A stretch of DNA of 64,000 nt from Candidatus Thiodiazotropha endoloripes (GCF_001708965.1 NZ_LVJW01000003.1:1240001-1304000), one strand, 5' to 3'; shown: positions 24,322 to 33,910, counted from the stretch's first letter. Notes: generated by a model not told the origin, from the sequence alone. Program-made: numbers and translations.

Positions 24322-26250
24322 CTACTCGGGATTGCCTCGAATAAACTGCTCATCGACCAGCATGGTTGAGAGGATGCCGACAAATGCCATATTGTCGCCA
24401 AATCCCAATGCCTTGCCTCTGGCACACTTCTTCAGCAGCATATTGGTCGCTTTGGGATTGAAATAGCCCGCCTGTTTGATGCGCGATTCACTGAACAGCT
24501 CTTCCACATAGTCCAGGGGTTTGCCATCCTTGAAAAAGGATTGGCTGTCCGGCGCCCGATAGGGCTGCTTGCTGCGACTCCTGATGCTCTCCGGTATCAG
24601 GCCTTTCATGGTTTTTTTGAGCATGTACTTCTCGTTCAATCCCATGATTTTGTAGCGGCTGGGCAGTTTCGCAGCAAACTCAATCACCCGATGGTCGAGA
24701 AACGGGAAACGGCCTTCGATGGAGTTGGCCATTGCGACCCGGTCACCCTGAGAGCAGAGCAGGTAGCCGGCCAGCAGGGTATGAGCTTCAATATACTGAT
24801 CCTGGTTAAGCGGTTTCCACTGCTCAATGCCCTCCGGCAGAATCCTTTCGATGTTGGAGTAACCCACGGCAGGTACGGCTGCCCGGGCTTCATCAGAGAA
24901 GAACTGCATGATGCGTTGGGTCGTCGCCCAACGGGGGATGTGGGCAAAGAAAGGTTTTTTCAGATGCTCCAGTCCCTGCTGAAAAAAGCGCTGGGTGAAA
25001 GCCCCGCTGGCAGTCGGTGAGTGCTTGAGATAGGGGTAGAGGCGTTGCAGGATAAGCGGACGCCACTCGGATTCAGGAGCGTGGCTCCAGAAGCGCCTGA
25101 CTTTGGCCTCCTTGAATATATCGTAGCCGCCGAATACCTCATCTGCTCCTTCGCCGGTCAAAACCACCTTGTAATCCGCTTCCCGCACAGCACCTGAGAG
25201 CAGCATCAGTGGAGTGGGCGCGGTGCGGACAATCGCTGTTTCAGCGTGTCTTATGACTCTGGGAAAAGCCTCACCGATATCGGAGCGTTTGCATAACACA
25301 TGGGTATGGTGTGTGCCCAGGTAATCCACCAGATCCTTCTGGAAACCACTCTCATCGAACTCCTCATCCTCAAAACCGATGGAGAAGGTTCGCAGTGGCG
25401 TGTCGGTGTAGTTTTTGATCAGTGAAGTCAGTACGGAGGAGTCGAGTCCGCCACTCAGATAGGCGCCGACCGGGACATCGGAGCGCAGTTGCAGTCGCAC
25501 CGAGTCGATCATCAGTGTGCGCAGCTCTTCAGCCCATTCATCGGCAGATTTGTCGTGATCGATCTGATCGTTGGGAAAATCCCAGTCCCAGTAGCGATCG
25601 ATGCGGATCTCACCCTGTTCGATGACCATCATGCAGCCGGGTGGCAACACCTGTATGTTGTCGAACAGGGAGTTTGGCGGCAGGGCGCTCCAGAATGTGA
25701 AAACCTCCTGCAGTGCGGTGAGATTGACCCGCTTACTGATCGCCGGATGTGCGAAAAGGGATTTTACCTCTGAGGCGAAATAGAGTCTGCCTGCGGTTTC
25801 AGTGTAGAACAGCGGTCTGATGCCGGCCCGGTCCCGGGCAATCACCAATCGTTGTCTGTTGTTGTCCCAAAGTGCGATGGCGAATTGTCCGTTGAGAGAG
25901 TCGACGAACTTGTCGCCATATTGTTCATAGAGGTGGACGATAACCTCGGTATCCGAATGGGTATAGAACTTGTGGCCCAGTTTCTCCAGCTCGTCTCGTA
26001 GCTCCAGGTAGTTGAAGATCTCACCGTTGAAGACAACCTGGATGGTTTGATCCTCGTTATGGATCGGCTGATCACCCCCGGCCAGGTCGATGATGCTAAG
26101 TCGCGCATGGGCCAAACCAACCCGGTTATGGCAAAAGAAGCCATATCCGTCAGGCCCGCGGTGATGGACTGCATGGATCATGCGCTCCAGTTCATCTCTG
26201 GAGGGTGATGCAGCGTCGGTGAGATTCAGAATACCTGCTATACCGCACAT
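24322..26250 (-). CDS. asnB: glutamine-hydrolysing asparagine synthase-like amidotransferase
   Basis: N-terminal class II glutaminase (C2 nucleophile in MCGIAGIL; RLSIIDLAGGDQPIHNED; FNGEIFNYLELR) and a C-terminal ATP-PPase synthase domain (SGGLDSS at residues 266-272; VVLTGEGADEVFGGY). 642 aa, longer than E. coli AsnB (554) and like the AsnB paralogues that sit in exopolysaccharide, lasso-peptide and exosortase-associated clusters. With ligase and ACP downstream, the likely role is amidation or amide-bond formation on a carrier-bound acyl product. Ordinary asparagine synthesis cannot be excluded. Confidence 0.88.
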   Translation of the reverse strand: MCGIAGILNLTDAASPSRDELERMIHAVHHRGPDGYGFFCHNRVGLAHARLSIIDLAGGDQPIHNEDQTIQVVFNGEIFNYLELRDELEKLGHKFYTHSDTEVIVHLYEQYGDKFVDSLNGQFAIALWDNNRQRLVIARDRAGIRPLFYTETAGRLYFASEVKSLFAHPAISKRVNLTALQEVFTFWSALPPNSLFDNIQVLPPGCMMVIEQGEIRIDRYWDWDFPNDQIDHDKSADEWAEELRTLMIDSVRLQLRSDVPVGAYLSGGLDSSVLTSLIKNYTDTPLRTFSIGFEDEEFDESGFQKDLVDYLGTHHTHVLCKRSDIGEAFPRVIRHAETAIVRTAPTPLMLLSGAVREADYKVVLTGEGADEVFGGYDIFKEAKVRRFWSHAPESEWRPLILQRLYPYLKHSPTASGAFTQRFFQQGLEHLKKPFFAHIPRWATTQRIMQFFSDEARAAVPAVGYSNIERILPEGIEQWKPLNQDQYIEAHTLLAGYLLCSQGDRVAMANSIEGRFPFLDHRVIEFAAKLPSRYKIMGLNEKYMLKKTMKGLIPESIRSRSKQPYRAPDSQSFFKDGKPLDYVEELFSESRIKQAGYFNPKATNMLLKKCARGKALGFGDNMAFVGILSTMLVDEQFIRGNPE

Positions 26251-26478
26251 TGTTTCTTTTTCGGTCCTTTATCAATCGGGTGTTACAGGGTGGTTTGTTG
26301 AGGATGCCTGACAGCCCTGCGTCATGGACTTTAACATGCTCCGCAGGGTGTTGCCGATAGGGTGAGTTGTTAAATCCGGTATATGAGAGGCAATCTTTAC
26401 AAAATCAGTAGGATAGGGGCAGTTATTCGGCCGTGGAAAGCACTGCTGGTATGTAATCAGTAAACGCTGATTCCGGCT

Positions 26479-28578
26479 TTAGGAGGCACCATTCAGTTTC
26501 ATCGGCATGCGGGTCACCGGTTTTCCATGAGCGGACAACAAGGCATTGGCCAGTGCCGGAGCCAGTGGAGGTACCCCAGGTTCACCGACACCGCCTGGAT
26601 CCAGCCGGCTGTTGCTGATGATTACCTCGATGGGTGGTGTCTCCTTAAAGCTCAGGATTGGCGTGTCATGAAAATTGTGCTGCTCGACGCGACCGTTTTT
26701 CAACATGATCGGCGGTTTAAGTGCAGCACCCAAAGCATAGATCACCGAACCCTCCAGCTGAGCTTTGATGGTATCCGGATTGATCGCAATACCGCAGTCG
26801 ACCACACAGGTGATCTTACCCAGCTTGAGCGTATGCTCGTCCTGTCTGATCAATTCAACGATCTCGGCTACATGGCTACCGAAACTTGAGTGTACAGCGC
26901 ATCCCAATCGTCGCTGTTGATCCTGCCGATGCCAGGAGGCGGCCTCGGCTGCCCTTTGCAGAACCGCTCTCAATCTGGGTTCCATCAGCAGTTTCAGGCG
27001 CAGTTCCAGCGGGCTCTGCCCGCCAGCCCGGGCAAGTTCATCAAAAAAGTGTTCAATGGCGTAGGCGTTGTAGTGATTGGAGACAGAGCGCCAGGGGCCG
27101 ATCGGTACAGGCGAGTTGAGTCTCAGCAACTCTACCCGTACATGGGGAATATCATAGGCCAGCGAGTCTGCACCATATTTACCGGACTGCAGACCGGTGA
27201 TCAGGTGGTACCAGGCCTGAGGATTGCCGGCTTCATCCAGGCGGCCACTCAGGCGATGCTGGGTCAGCGGATGATAGTGATCGTGCTGGACATCTTCCTC
27301 ACGCGGCCAGATCAGTTGCACCGACCGCTTGATACGATGGGCGATCTTAACCGCCTGAGTCACATAATCCTGTTTGATTCGTCGCCCAAATCCACCGCCC
27401 AGCAGGGGGGTTACAATTTCAATCCTCGCCTCGAGCTCTGCCTCACTGACCTGCGGCATCAGCGGTTTCAGTGCCTTGACTGCAGTGGCCATAGCGCTGG
27501 TGGGAGATTGGGTCGGGGCCCAGATTCTGTATTGCCCATCTTCAATCCCCACCGTGCAGTTCATCGGCTCCGGAGTCATATGGGCCTGGAAGGGGAGTTG
27601 ATACTCCGAGGTAATAGCATTCAGTGCGGAACCAAGCTGAGCGATGGGCTCTCCACGTTGCAGGATCAGACTGGGTTTCTCTGAGGATTCGCCACTCAGT
27701 CGTTGAATGATGTTGTCGCTGTTCAGCTGTGCGGTTTTGCCTTCCTGCCATTCGATTTTCAGAGCTTTTCTCGCCTCGAATGCCTGCCAGGTACCCTGGG
27801 CAACCACCACCACGCCCTCTTCAAGTTCGAAGCAGTCGATGATGCCGGATCGCTGTTTGATCTCTGCGCCATTGAAGCTTTTGACGCTCCCGCCGAACAC
27901 CGGGGATTGGGCGATAGTCGCATAGACCATATCGGGCAACTTGATGTCGATGCCGTAACGAACTTTGCCATTCAGTTTGTCCGTCAGGTCCAATCGGGTG
28001 ACCGGGGTGCCGATCAGTCTGTAATCCTCGGGTTGTTTCAGTTTTACGTTTTTCGGTATCGGCATCTCGGCCGCCCGCCCCACCACTGCTGCGTAGCTTA
28101 CCGACTTTGAAGATGGGCGATGGGTGATGCGTGAGTGTTGTGCCTGACAGCTGTCGACCGGAGCCTTCAGATACTCGGCTCCGGCAGCCAGTAACATCTG
28201 CCTGGCAACGGCGCCTGCCTCTCTCAGGGTCTTCCAGTTTCTTCTGACACTGCGGCTTCCACCGGTTCCCTGAAAACCATAGGCCGGGTCGAGGGGGGCA
28301 TGTTCCACCTGAACCTTCTGCCAATCCACTTCCAGTTCTTCGGCAATCAGCATCGAGAGTGAGGTGAAGGGGCCCTGTCCCATCTCCGACTCGGCGATGT
28401 AGAGCGTAACCACCCCGTCCGTATCGATTTTCAACCAGGCGTTCGGCTTGAACCTTGGCGAGTCATCGTTTGCGGCTGCAATCTTGCCACTCCAGGCTAT
28501 GCCCAGCACCAGTGCAGAGCCGGCAGTGAGGGCGCTCTTCTTCAGAAAATCTCTTCTCTCGGGATCGAACGGCTTCAT
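26479..28578 (-). CDS. molybdenum hydroxylase large subunit, isoquinoline 1-oxidoreductase beta type
   Basis: Xanthine-oxidase-family molybdopterin subunit. ATG 28578 starts a Tat signal (ERRDFLKKSALTAGSALVLG, twin Arg at residues 8-9); the frame extends to 28659 but that part lies over the small-subunit gene. Molybdopterin-binding motifs: SEMGQGPFTSLSMLIAEEL, GGFGRRIKQDYV and GGVGEPGVPPLAPALANAL with the catalytic Glu in GEPG. Like IorB and related periplasmic aldehyde/heterocycle oxidases it is exported with the iron-sulfur subunit. TGATG coupling with the small subunit. Substrate unknown; the deaminase next door hints at purines or other N-heterocycles. Confidence 0.9.
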   Translation of the reverse strand: MKPFDPERRDFLKKSALTAGSALVLGIAWSGKIAAANDDSPRFKPNAWLKIDTDGVVTLYIAESEMGQGPFTSLSMLIAEELEVDWQKVQVEHAPLDPAYGFQGTGGSRSVRRNWKTLREAGAVARQMLLAAGAEYLKAPVDSCQAQHSRITHRPSSKSVSYAAVVGRAAEMPIPKNVKLKQPEDYRLIGTPVTRLDLTDKLNGKVRYGIDIKLPDMVYATIAQSPVFGGSVKSFNGAEIKQRSGIIDCFELEEGVVVVAQGTWQAFEARKALKIEWQEGKTAQLNSDNIIQRLSGESSEKPSLILQRGEPIAQLGSALNAITSEYQLPFQAHMTPEPMNCTVGIEDGQYRIWAPTQSPTSAMATAVKALKPLMPQVSEAELEARIEIVTPLLGGGFGRRIKQDYVTQAVKIAHRIKRSVQLIWPREEDVQHDHYHPLTQHRLSGRLDEAGNPQAWYHLITGLQSGKYGADSLAYDIPHVRVELLRLNSPVPIGPWRSVSNHYNAYAIEHFFDELARAGGQSPLELRLKLLMEPRLRAVLQRAAEAASWHRQDQQRRLGCAVHSSFGSHVAEIVELIRQDEHTLKLGKITCVVDCGIAINPDTIKAQLEGSVIYALGAALKPPIMLKNGRVEQHNFHDTPILSFKETPPIEVIISNSRLDPGGVGEPGVPPLAPALANALLSAHGKPVTRMPMKLNGAS

Positions 28579-29081
28579 CAGGATGGGTCCTTTGCTCTCA
28601 TCAATTCGGACGCCTGCTGAATGGCCTGGCGTATGCGTGGATAGGTGCCGCAACGGCATAACACTTGAGACATGGCCTGATCAATCTCATCCGCGCTCGG
28701 ATCACGCTTATTACTGAGCAGGGCATAGGCGGTGATGATCTGTCCGGACTGGCAGTAACCACACTGAGGAACCTGTAACTCGAGCCAGGATTTCAACAGC
28801 GGATGATCAGCCTGATCTGCCAGCCCCTCGATGGTGGTGATTTTTTTGCCAGCACACTCTGTCGCTTTGACCCGGCAGGCTTTTGCTGGCATATCATCGA
28901 GCAACACCATACAGGAGCCGCAAACGCCGATACCACAGCTGTATTTGGTGCCGGTCAGGCCAAGCTGGTCTCTCAATACCCAGAGCAATGGAATATCGTT
29001 GTCTGCCTCAACCCGGGTTGCTGAACCATTGATGTGAAGTGTGACTGCCATCAGATCCGATTCTCCCTGATTGGTTGTCAT
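28578..29081 (-). CDS. 2Fe-2S small subunit of molybdenum hydroxylase (IorA-like)
   Basis: 167-aa electron-transfer subunit with two [2Fe-2S] clusters. Plant-ferredoxin-type Cys at 49, 54, 57 and 69 (SCGIGVCGSC), and the C-terminal cluster Cys at 107, 110, 142 and 144 (QCGYCQSG, LCRCGTY). It has no signal of its own and would be carried by the Tat signal of the large subunit. Starts at ATG 29081 or at ATG 29051 (MAVTLHING), which matches the family start better. Confidence 0.92.
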   Translation of the reverse strand: MTTNQGESDLMAVTLHINGSATRVEADNDIPLLWVLRDQLGLTGTKYSCGIGVCGSCMVLLDDMPAKACRVKATECAGKKITTIEGLADQADHPLLKSWLELQVPQCGYCQSGQIITAYALLSNKRDPSADEIDQAMSQVLCRCGTYPRIRQAIQQASELMRAKDPS

Positions 29082-29093
29082 TTTTATTTAGAT

Positions 29094-29567
29094 TCAGTAA
29101 TCGATGCGTTGATCACTGGATTGCCAGGCTTTGAACAGCTGCAGGCTTGCATCACGCATGATCTGTCGGCTGGGCATCAGGCGTTCACCTGATGGTTTGC
29201 ACATTTCCGCTGCAATCAGACTGTCGTCGAAACCACTGACTGCGGCGTCTTCACCAGTCGCGGCATACACAAGTCGCTCAATTCTAGCCCAGTAGGCGGC
29301 ACTGAGGCACATCGGGCAGGGTTCACAGGTTGTGTAGAGCACCGCACCGGCCAGATTGAAATTTTGCTGATGCTGGCAGGCCTTTCGGATTGCCTGCATC
29401 TCAGCATGGGCGGTGGGATCATTGAGATGTACAACCTGATTCCAGCCAGCTCCGATGATCTGATTCTCGACCACGATTACGGCACCAAAAGGACCACCAT
29501 GTCCCAGCGCCAGGCCCTGCTGTGCCTGTTCAAGTGCCTGTTCCATGAATCGTTGATCCTGATCCAC
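29094..29567 (-). CDS. nucleoside/nucleobase deaminase, guanine deaminase-like
   Basis: Cytidine-deaminase-fold enzyme with the zinc motifs TAHAEMQAI and TTCEPCPMCLSAAYWA. The C-terminal part (GEDAAVSGFDDSLIAAEM) resembles Bacillus GuaD guanine deaminases rather than TadA. It sits 12 bases upstream of nothing on its own strand but directly downstream of the molybdenum hydroxylase genes, and guanine deaminase feeds xanthine to that enzyme class in purine breakdown. The link is suggestive because this hydroxylase is of the exported Ior type, not XdhAB. Confidence 0.85.
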   Translation of the reverse strand: MDQDQRFMEQALEQAQQGLALGHGGPFGAVIVVENQIIGAGWNQVVHLNDPTAHAEMQAIRKACQHQQNFNLAGAVLYTTCEPCPMCLSAAYWARIERLVYAATGEDAAVSGFDDSLIAAEMCKPSGERLMPSRQIMRDASLQLFKAWQSSDQRIDY

Positions 29568-29574
29568 TGCCTGA

Positions 29575-30573
29575 CTACTCCCAGCGAAAGCTTTTCGAAC
29601 CTATTGTGACAAAGCATAGAGTAAAAAGGCAGAGGGACAACAGGGGAGCGGCAACCTCTTTGATGCCCGCACCCTCAATCATGACCGCTCGGGCGGCATC
29701 CACCATATGAGTCAATGGCAGTGCCAGAGCCAGATTCTGTACCAATGGATGGGAGCCTTCCAGCGAGAACCAGACGCCGGATAGCAGCATCATCGGCCAG
29801 CTGATCAGATTCAATAAACCATTAGCCGCCTCTTCGCTGGTTATCCTGGCTGCGACCAGCAAGCCAACACTGATCATGCTCAGGGCACCGACAATCAAGA
29901 TCAGTAACAGCAGCCAGTAGGAACCGACCATGCGGAAATCCACCAGCAGATCCGTACCCAGATAGACCAGTGTGGTGACAGTGACGATCATCAGCAGGCG
30001 GGAGGCGATTTGTGCAGAGATAAACTCAAACGCGCTCAATGGGGTCGCTCTGAGCCGTTTCAGTACCCCGTTCTTACGGTATCGGACGATCACATAGCCA
30101 ACACCGAAGAGTGCACTGAACATGATGTTCATGCCGAGTACGCCGGGCACTACCCAATCCACATAGCGAATCTCCGAACCGGACAGGGCTACCCGTTCAA
30201 ACTGGTAGGGGGCAACGACTTTTTCCAGTAGATAACCCTTTGGTGAGGTGCTGTTCACCCAATAGCGTTGGTTTTTCAGGTCGAGCAGCAGGTCGATCTG
30301 ATGTCGGTCCACCTTGTCGATGGTTTTGTCCAGTTCCTCGGTCTCGATGAACTCCACATAACGGGTCTGCAGAAAGCTATGGATCGGCTGCTCGGTGTCG
30401 GTTTCACCAAACAGTCCCACCTTGTAGAGCTCCTCCTGGCCGGTAGTGAAGGCAAAGGCAAATCCCATCACGATCAGCACCGGCATGATCAGATTCCAGC
30501 CCAGCGCGGTGCGATCCCGCAGGAACTCCAGATTGCGTGCTTGCAGGGCGGCGAGAAAACGGCGTATTGACAT
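29575..30573 (-). CDS. ABC-2 type export permease
   Basis: Permease with an N-terminal helix (LGWNLIMPVLIVMGFAFAFTTG), a periplasmic domain (about residues 50-160) and five C-terminal helices with LLNLISWPMMLLSGVWFSLEG, typical of ABC2_membrane_3/YhhJ-like exporters. ATG 30573 (MSIRRFLAALQARN, 332 aa) is the natural start; the frame is open to 30783 but the extra 70 residues are not membrane-like. Works with the ATPase encoded upstream. Substrate unknown. Confidence 0.88.
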   Translation of the reverse strand: MSIRRFLAALQARNLEFLRDRTALGWNLIMPVLIVMGFAFAFTTGQEELYKVGLFGETDTEQPIHSFLQTRYVEFIETEELDKTIDKVDRHQIDLLLDLKNQRYWVNSTSPKGYLLEKVVAPYQFERVALSGSEIRYVDWVVPGVLGMNIMFSALFGVGYVIVRYRKNGVLKRLRATPLSAFEFISAQIASRLLMIVTVTTLVYLGTDLLVDFRMVGSYWLLLLILIVGALSMISVGLLVAARITSEEAANGLLNLISWPMMLLSGVWFSLEGSHPLVQNLALALPLTHMVDAARAVMIEGAGIKEVAAPLLSLCLFTLCFVTIGSKSFRWE

Positions 30574-30893
30574 AGTATTCAGGATTAGGTCGCAAACTGA
30601 TTGGTTGATTATTTGGCAGGGCAGGATTGATTGGATTGGCTTCCCGTGACCCCAAGCCCATGATATGGCATCACTATACCTTCTGTGTGCTGTCTCATAC
30701 CAATGCGCGATATCAGAGGTTGGCCATTGCCTGCGACACGCATCTGGCGGCAAATGGCCTGGCATCAGGCAGATTTCATGCATTGGTAACGGCCAGTAGA
30801 CGAGTGACGGCTTTCGCTTTCACTCCTTTGTCGACAAATCCAAAAACTATGAGTTCACTTCGGTCTTGACGCCTTGAATTCGACGCACCGAGT
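30574..30893. other. 320-base spacer between ABC ATPase and permease genes
   Basis: Unusually long gap for an ABC pair that otherwise sits in a tight run. An in-frame upstream extension of the permease (30574-30783) has no homology feature that I can see. No hairpin with T-run and no clear promoter found; the stretch may be the remnant of a deleted gene. Confidence 0.4.
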
Positions 30894-31772
30894 CTAACTG
30901 CGCAGATGATGTCCTGTTAGCTCCAGGAACAGATCCTCCAGGGTAGGGGTGCGTACCTGGAGCTGTCTCAGTGGAATCTGATTGGCCGTCAGCAGACGGA
31001 TTGTGCTATCCACATCCTTCGACATGATCTCAACCACATCACCCTGTGGATGTATCGAAGCGCCGTCATTGAGCGTGAATGTTTCCGGAAATACGTCGCG
31101 GGGAAGGGTGATGACAGAGTTGTCGAAATGGTCCGCCAGCAGTGCTTTGGGATTGCCCTGGGCGATAATCACTCCATGGTCCATGATGATGATCTCATCA
31201 CACAGCTCGAAGGCCTCTTCCATGTAGTGTGTGGTCAGTACCAAGGTCTTGTTTTCAGCCTTGATACGACGTACCTGGCTCCACAGATTGCGTCGGGACT
31301 GGGGGTCGAGTCCGGTTGTCGGCTCATCCAGAAAAACCACCTCGGGATTATTGATCAGTGCGATCGCCAGCAGCAATCGCTGCTTCTGGCCACCGGAGAG
31401 TTTGCGTGTGTCCCGGGTCAGAAATTCTTCCAGGGCGCAGGCTTCAACCAGATCATCCAGCGGCCTCGGGTTTGGGTAGAAGCGCTGAAACATCCGCAGA
31501 GCTTCATCCACCTGAATAAACTCTTGCAATGCGGTGTGCTGAAACATGATCCCAGCCTCATTGCGGAATTTCTGCCCCAGGGGTTCGCCTTTGTAGAGAA
31601 TGTTTCCGGATGTGGGGGTGATGATGCCTTCAAGCATCTCCACCGTTGTGGTTTTACCCGCCCCGTTCGGACCAAGCAGTCCGAAACAGACGCCTCGGGG
31701 TATACGAAAACTCACCCCGTTGACCGCTTTCACGCCAGGATAGTGTTTACAGAGGTTTTGTGCCTCAATCAT
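30894..31772 (-). CDS. ABC transporter ATP-binding protein
   Basis: NatA/CcmA-like ATPase. Walker A GLLGPNGAGKTTTVEML, Q-loop IMFQHTALQEFI, signature LSGGQKQRLLLAIAL, Walker B VVFLDEPTTGLDP and the switch His in LTTHYMEEA. A C-terminal extension of about 70 residues (TLEDLFLELTGHHLR) is usual for the drug-export DrrA group. Pairs with the ABC-2 permease downstream. Confidence 0.93.
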   Translation of the reverse strand: MIEAQNLCKHYPGVKAVNGVSFRIPRGVCFGLLGPNGAGKTTTVEMLEGIITPTSGNILYKGEPLGQKFRNEAGIMFQHTALQEFIQVDEALRMFQRFYPNPRPLDDLVEACALEEFLTRDTRKLSGGQKQRLLLAIALINNPEVVFLDEPTTGLDPQSRRNLWSQVRRIKAENKTLVLTTHYMEEAFELCDEIIIMDHGVIIAQGNPKALLADHFDNSVITLPRDVFPETFTLNDGASIHPQGDVVEIMSKDVDSTIRLLTANQIPLRQLQVRTPTLEDLFLELTGHHLRS

Positions 31773-31796
31773 CTCGATTTAGCCGCTCACCACGGA

Positions 31797-32627
31797 TCAG
31801 TTGTGGAACATGACTTCAATGTTCTGAATATCTTCGGCAACACCTTCGATTTCGATGATATTGACTTCAGGTTCCATCCCCAGTTTCTTGATGGCGGGCA
31901 CATTCGGCATCTCGAAATCCGTATTCTGGTTCAGATTGGCCTGCAGGCGGGCGACCAGCACGATATCCGAGTAATCCCCACCCCCTTCGCTTTCGTACTC
32001 AAGGTTAAGAAAATTTGCCGGTACCTTGATCAGGCTTTCAGGAAAATCCCACATCTCAAGAATCCGTTGTCCGATCTGGGGGCTCAGTATATCGATCACC
32101 CGATCCAGTTCTGTTGCATCCTGAACCAGTTCGTCCCGGGTCTCTGCCATCGCCAGTACTGGCAAGGCTCCGATGTTATGGATCAAACCGGCCAGCATCG
32201 CCTGCTCCTTATCCAGATGATCCAGATTGTAGGAGAGTACCCGGCTGATGGCGGCGATCTGCACACTCTCTTCCCAGATCTGGTGGAATTTGGCGTCAAG
32301 CAGGTCATCGGTGGCCTGAAAGATCTGTTGCATGATCAGACTGATCACCAGGCTGCGCACCAGTCGAACACCCAGGCGGGCAACCGCCATCTGCAGGTTA
32401 TCGATCGGTACTCTTCCCCGGTAGAGCGGGCTGTTGGCTACCTGTAAAAGGCGGGCTGAGAGTGCGGCATCCGAAGCGATGATGTCTGCAATTTCGTTGG
32501 CGCTACTGGTCTCCTGTTCTACCGCATCCCGCACTTTCAGCGCTACTTCAGGGAGTGTTGGCAGGGTCAGCTTGTTACTGTCGATCGCTTCGTTGAGGTC
32601 GTTTAAAAATTGTTTTTCGTCGATCAT
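31797..32627 (-). CDS. HDOD domain protein
   Basis: HDOD (HD-related output domain) protein, 276 aa: LPTLPEVALKVRDAV, ADIIASDAALSARLLQVANSPLYRGRVPIDNLQMAVARLGVRLVRSLV, then AGLIHNIGALPVLAMAE. HDOD proteins lack hydrolase activity and act in signalling, often with c-di-GMP or two-component partners. A single domain with an extra acidic C-terminus (about residues 215-276) of unknown role. Encoded 89 bases after ygfZ and 24 before the ABC ATPase gene. Confidence 0.9.
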   Translation of the reverse strand: MIDEKQFLNDLNEAIDSNKLTLPTLPEVALKVRDAVEQETSSANEIADIIASDAALSARLLQVANSPLYRGRVPIDNLQMAVARLGVRLVRSLVISLIMQQIFQATDDLLDAKFHQIWEESVQIAAISRVLSYNLDHLDKEQAMLAGLIHNIGALPVLAMAETRDELVQDATELDRVIDILSPQIGQRILEMWDFPESLIKVPANFLNLEYESEGGGDYSDIVLVARLQANLNQNTDFEMPNVPAIKKLGMEPEVNIIEIEGVAEDIQNIEVMFHN

Positions 32628-32715
32628 TTCGCTGTCTTGTCCTGGACTGCAGAGGTTTTCACCGTTAGCGGTAGAATCGGCAAAATCTTAATGCAGAATG
32701 GGAGTGTTCCGTAGA

Positions 32716-33714
32716 TCACGATTCAGCAAAAGGGTAGGGCAGATTGACGATTTTCAGGGGTGAACCCTGCTCTCCAAGCAGTACCTGATCCTCTTCGGCG
32801 CTGGCGATTTCGATCACCGCCAGGAGGTCGTAGCCATCACCATTGGCCTGGGCTTCGACGACTTTACCCGTACCCTGTCCCGAGGTACTGAGTCTGGCAA
32901 ACAGCTCATCACCAGGTTGAGGTACGGTACTGGTCTCCACATGGGCCAGATACATCCTGCGCTTCAGTTTGCCCAGGTACTGCATGCGTGCGACAACCTC
33001 CTGACCTGTGTAACAACCTTTGGTGAAGCTGACCCCGTCGATCAACTGCATGTTGGTCATTTGCGGGACGAAGGCCTCTTTGGTCGCCTGATAGATCGTG
33101 GGGATACCCGCCTGGATTTCCTGAAGTGCCCAGAAATCGGTGCTTGCGGGTTGGGCCTGCCCCTCAGCGGTCAGCCAGAGCTCCTGCAGTTGTTGGATCG
33201 GTCCAACAATCTCATATCTGGGCTTTTGGCCTGGAAGCCGGATCAGAGTCAGCTGATCCTGCTGCTGAACATCATTGGGCTGTTCAGGCATTTCATCGAA
33301 AAAGGGTTGTAGCAGGGCCTCTGAGCAGTCTCCGGTCAAGCCGACTCTGATCAGTTCGTCGCTCACATCGCTGAGCGTGACTTTGGCTCGCAGGATGTAC
33401 ATGCCGAGCCGCTGCACCACGCCGGGAATATTCTCCACCGGGGTCTGCAGGTAGTAGTCGTCTTCACGGCGAAAGCAGCGAAAATTAGCCAGCATACGCC
33501 CTTTGGCATTGCACCAGCCCGCCAGATTGCTGTGAGATCCAGTGACTTCACGAATATCATTGGTCAACTGGCCCTGCAGATAGGCCTCCGCATCCTCACC
33601 GGATACGCGGATCAGCCCCAGATGGGAGAGGTCGTTTAGAGCACAGTTCAATTCTGTGCCTTGCTGGTCATTATCAGTTCTTGATGCCAGAAATTTGGTC
33701 CATTCTTCGTTCAT
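32716..33714 (-). CDS. ygfZ: folate-dependent Fe-S cluster maintenance protein YgfZ
   Basis: GcvT-like tetrahydrofolate-binding protein needed for the activity of certain Fe-S enzymes such as MiaB in E. coli. The signature KGCYTGQEVVARMQYLGK is intact with its functional Cys, as are YLQGQLTNDI and the segment WCNAKGRMLANFR. 332 aa is normal. Divergent from the RNase gene across a 196-base gap (33715-33910). Confidence 0.93.
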   Translation of the reverse strand: MNEEWTKFLASRTDNDQQGTELNCALNDLSHLGLIRVSGEDAEAYLQGQLTNDIREVTGSHSNLAGWCNAKGRMLANFRCFRREDDYYLQTPVENIPGVVQRLGMYILRAKVTLSDVSDELIRVGLTGDCSEALLQPFFDEMPEQPNDVQQQDQLTLIRLPGQKPRYEIVGPIQQLQELWLTAEGQAQPASTDFWALQEIQAGIPTIYQATKEAFVPQMTNMQLIDGVSFTKGCYTGQEVVARMQYLGKLKRRMYLAHVETSTVPQPGDELFARLSTSGQGTGKVVEAQANGDGYDLLAVIEIASAEEDQVLLGEQGSPLKIVNLPYPFAES

Positions 33715-33910
33715 ATCAGGAACAGCTCCTGGGTTTGGGGATCAACTCTGCGTATCATACCCGATCCCACGGGGTACGAAATCCCCCTGGTGATGTGTTT
33801 TTTAGGTTTGTATGACAATCCCATTGGGCTGCAGACCGGGCTGCTCAATACAACGACTTTATTAAACACTTGGCATGTCAATCAGCGAGTTGAACGATTC
33901 GGAAACAGTG

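Noticed and set aside
26315-26348. CCCTGCG/CGCAGGG inverted repeat upstream of the AsnB-like gene
   Set aside because: Only 7-base arms around a 20-base loop; chance is likely and no regulator site is recognised.
31050-32447. 465-codon plus-strand frame across the ABC ATPase and HDOD genes
   Set aside because: Antisense of two well-recognised genes in the opposite frame, no domain and His/Gln/Cys-rich; an artefact of codon bias.
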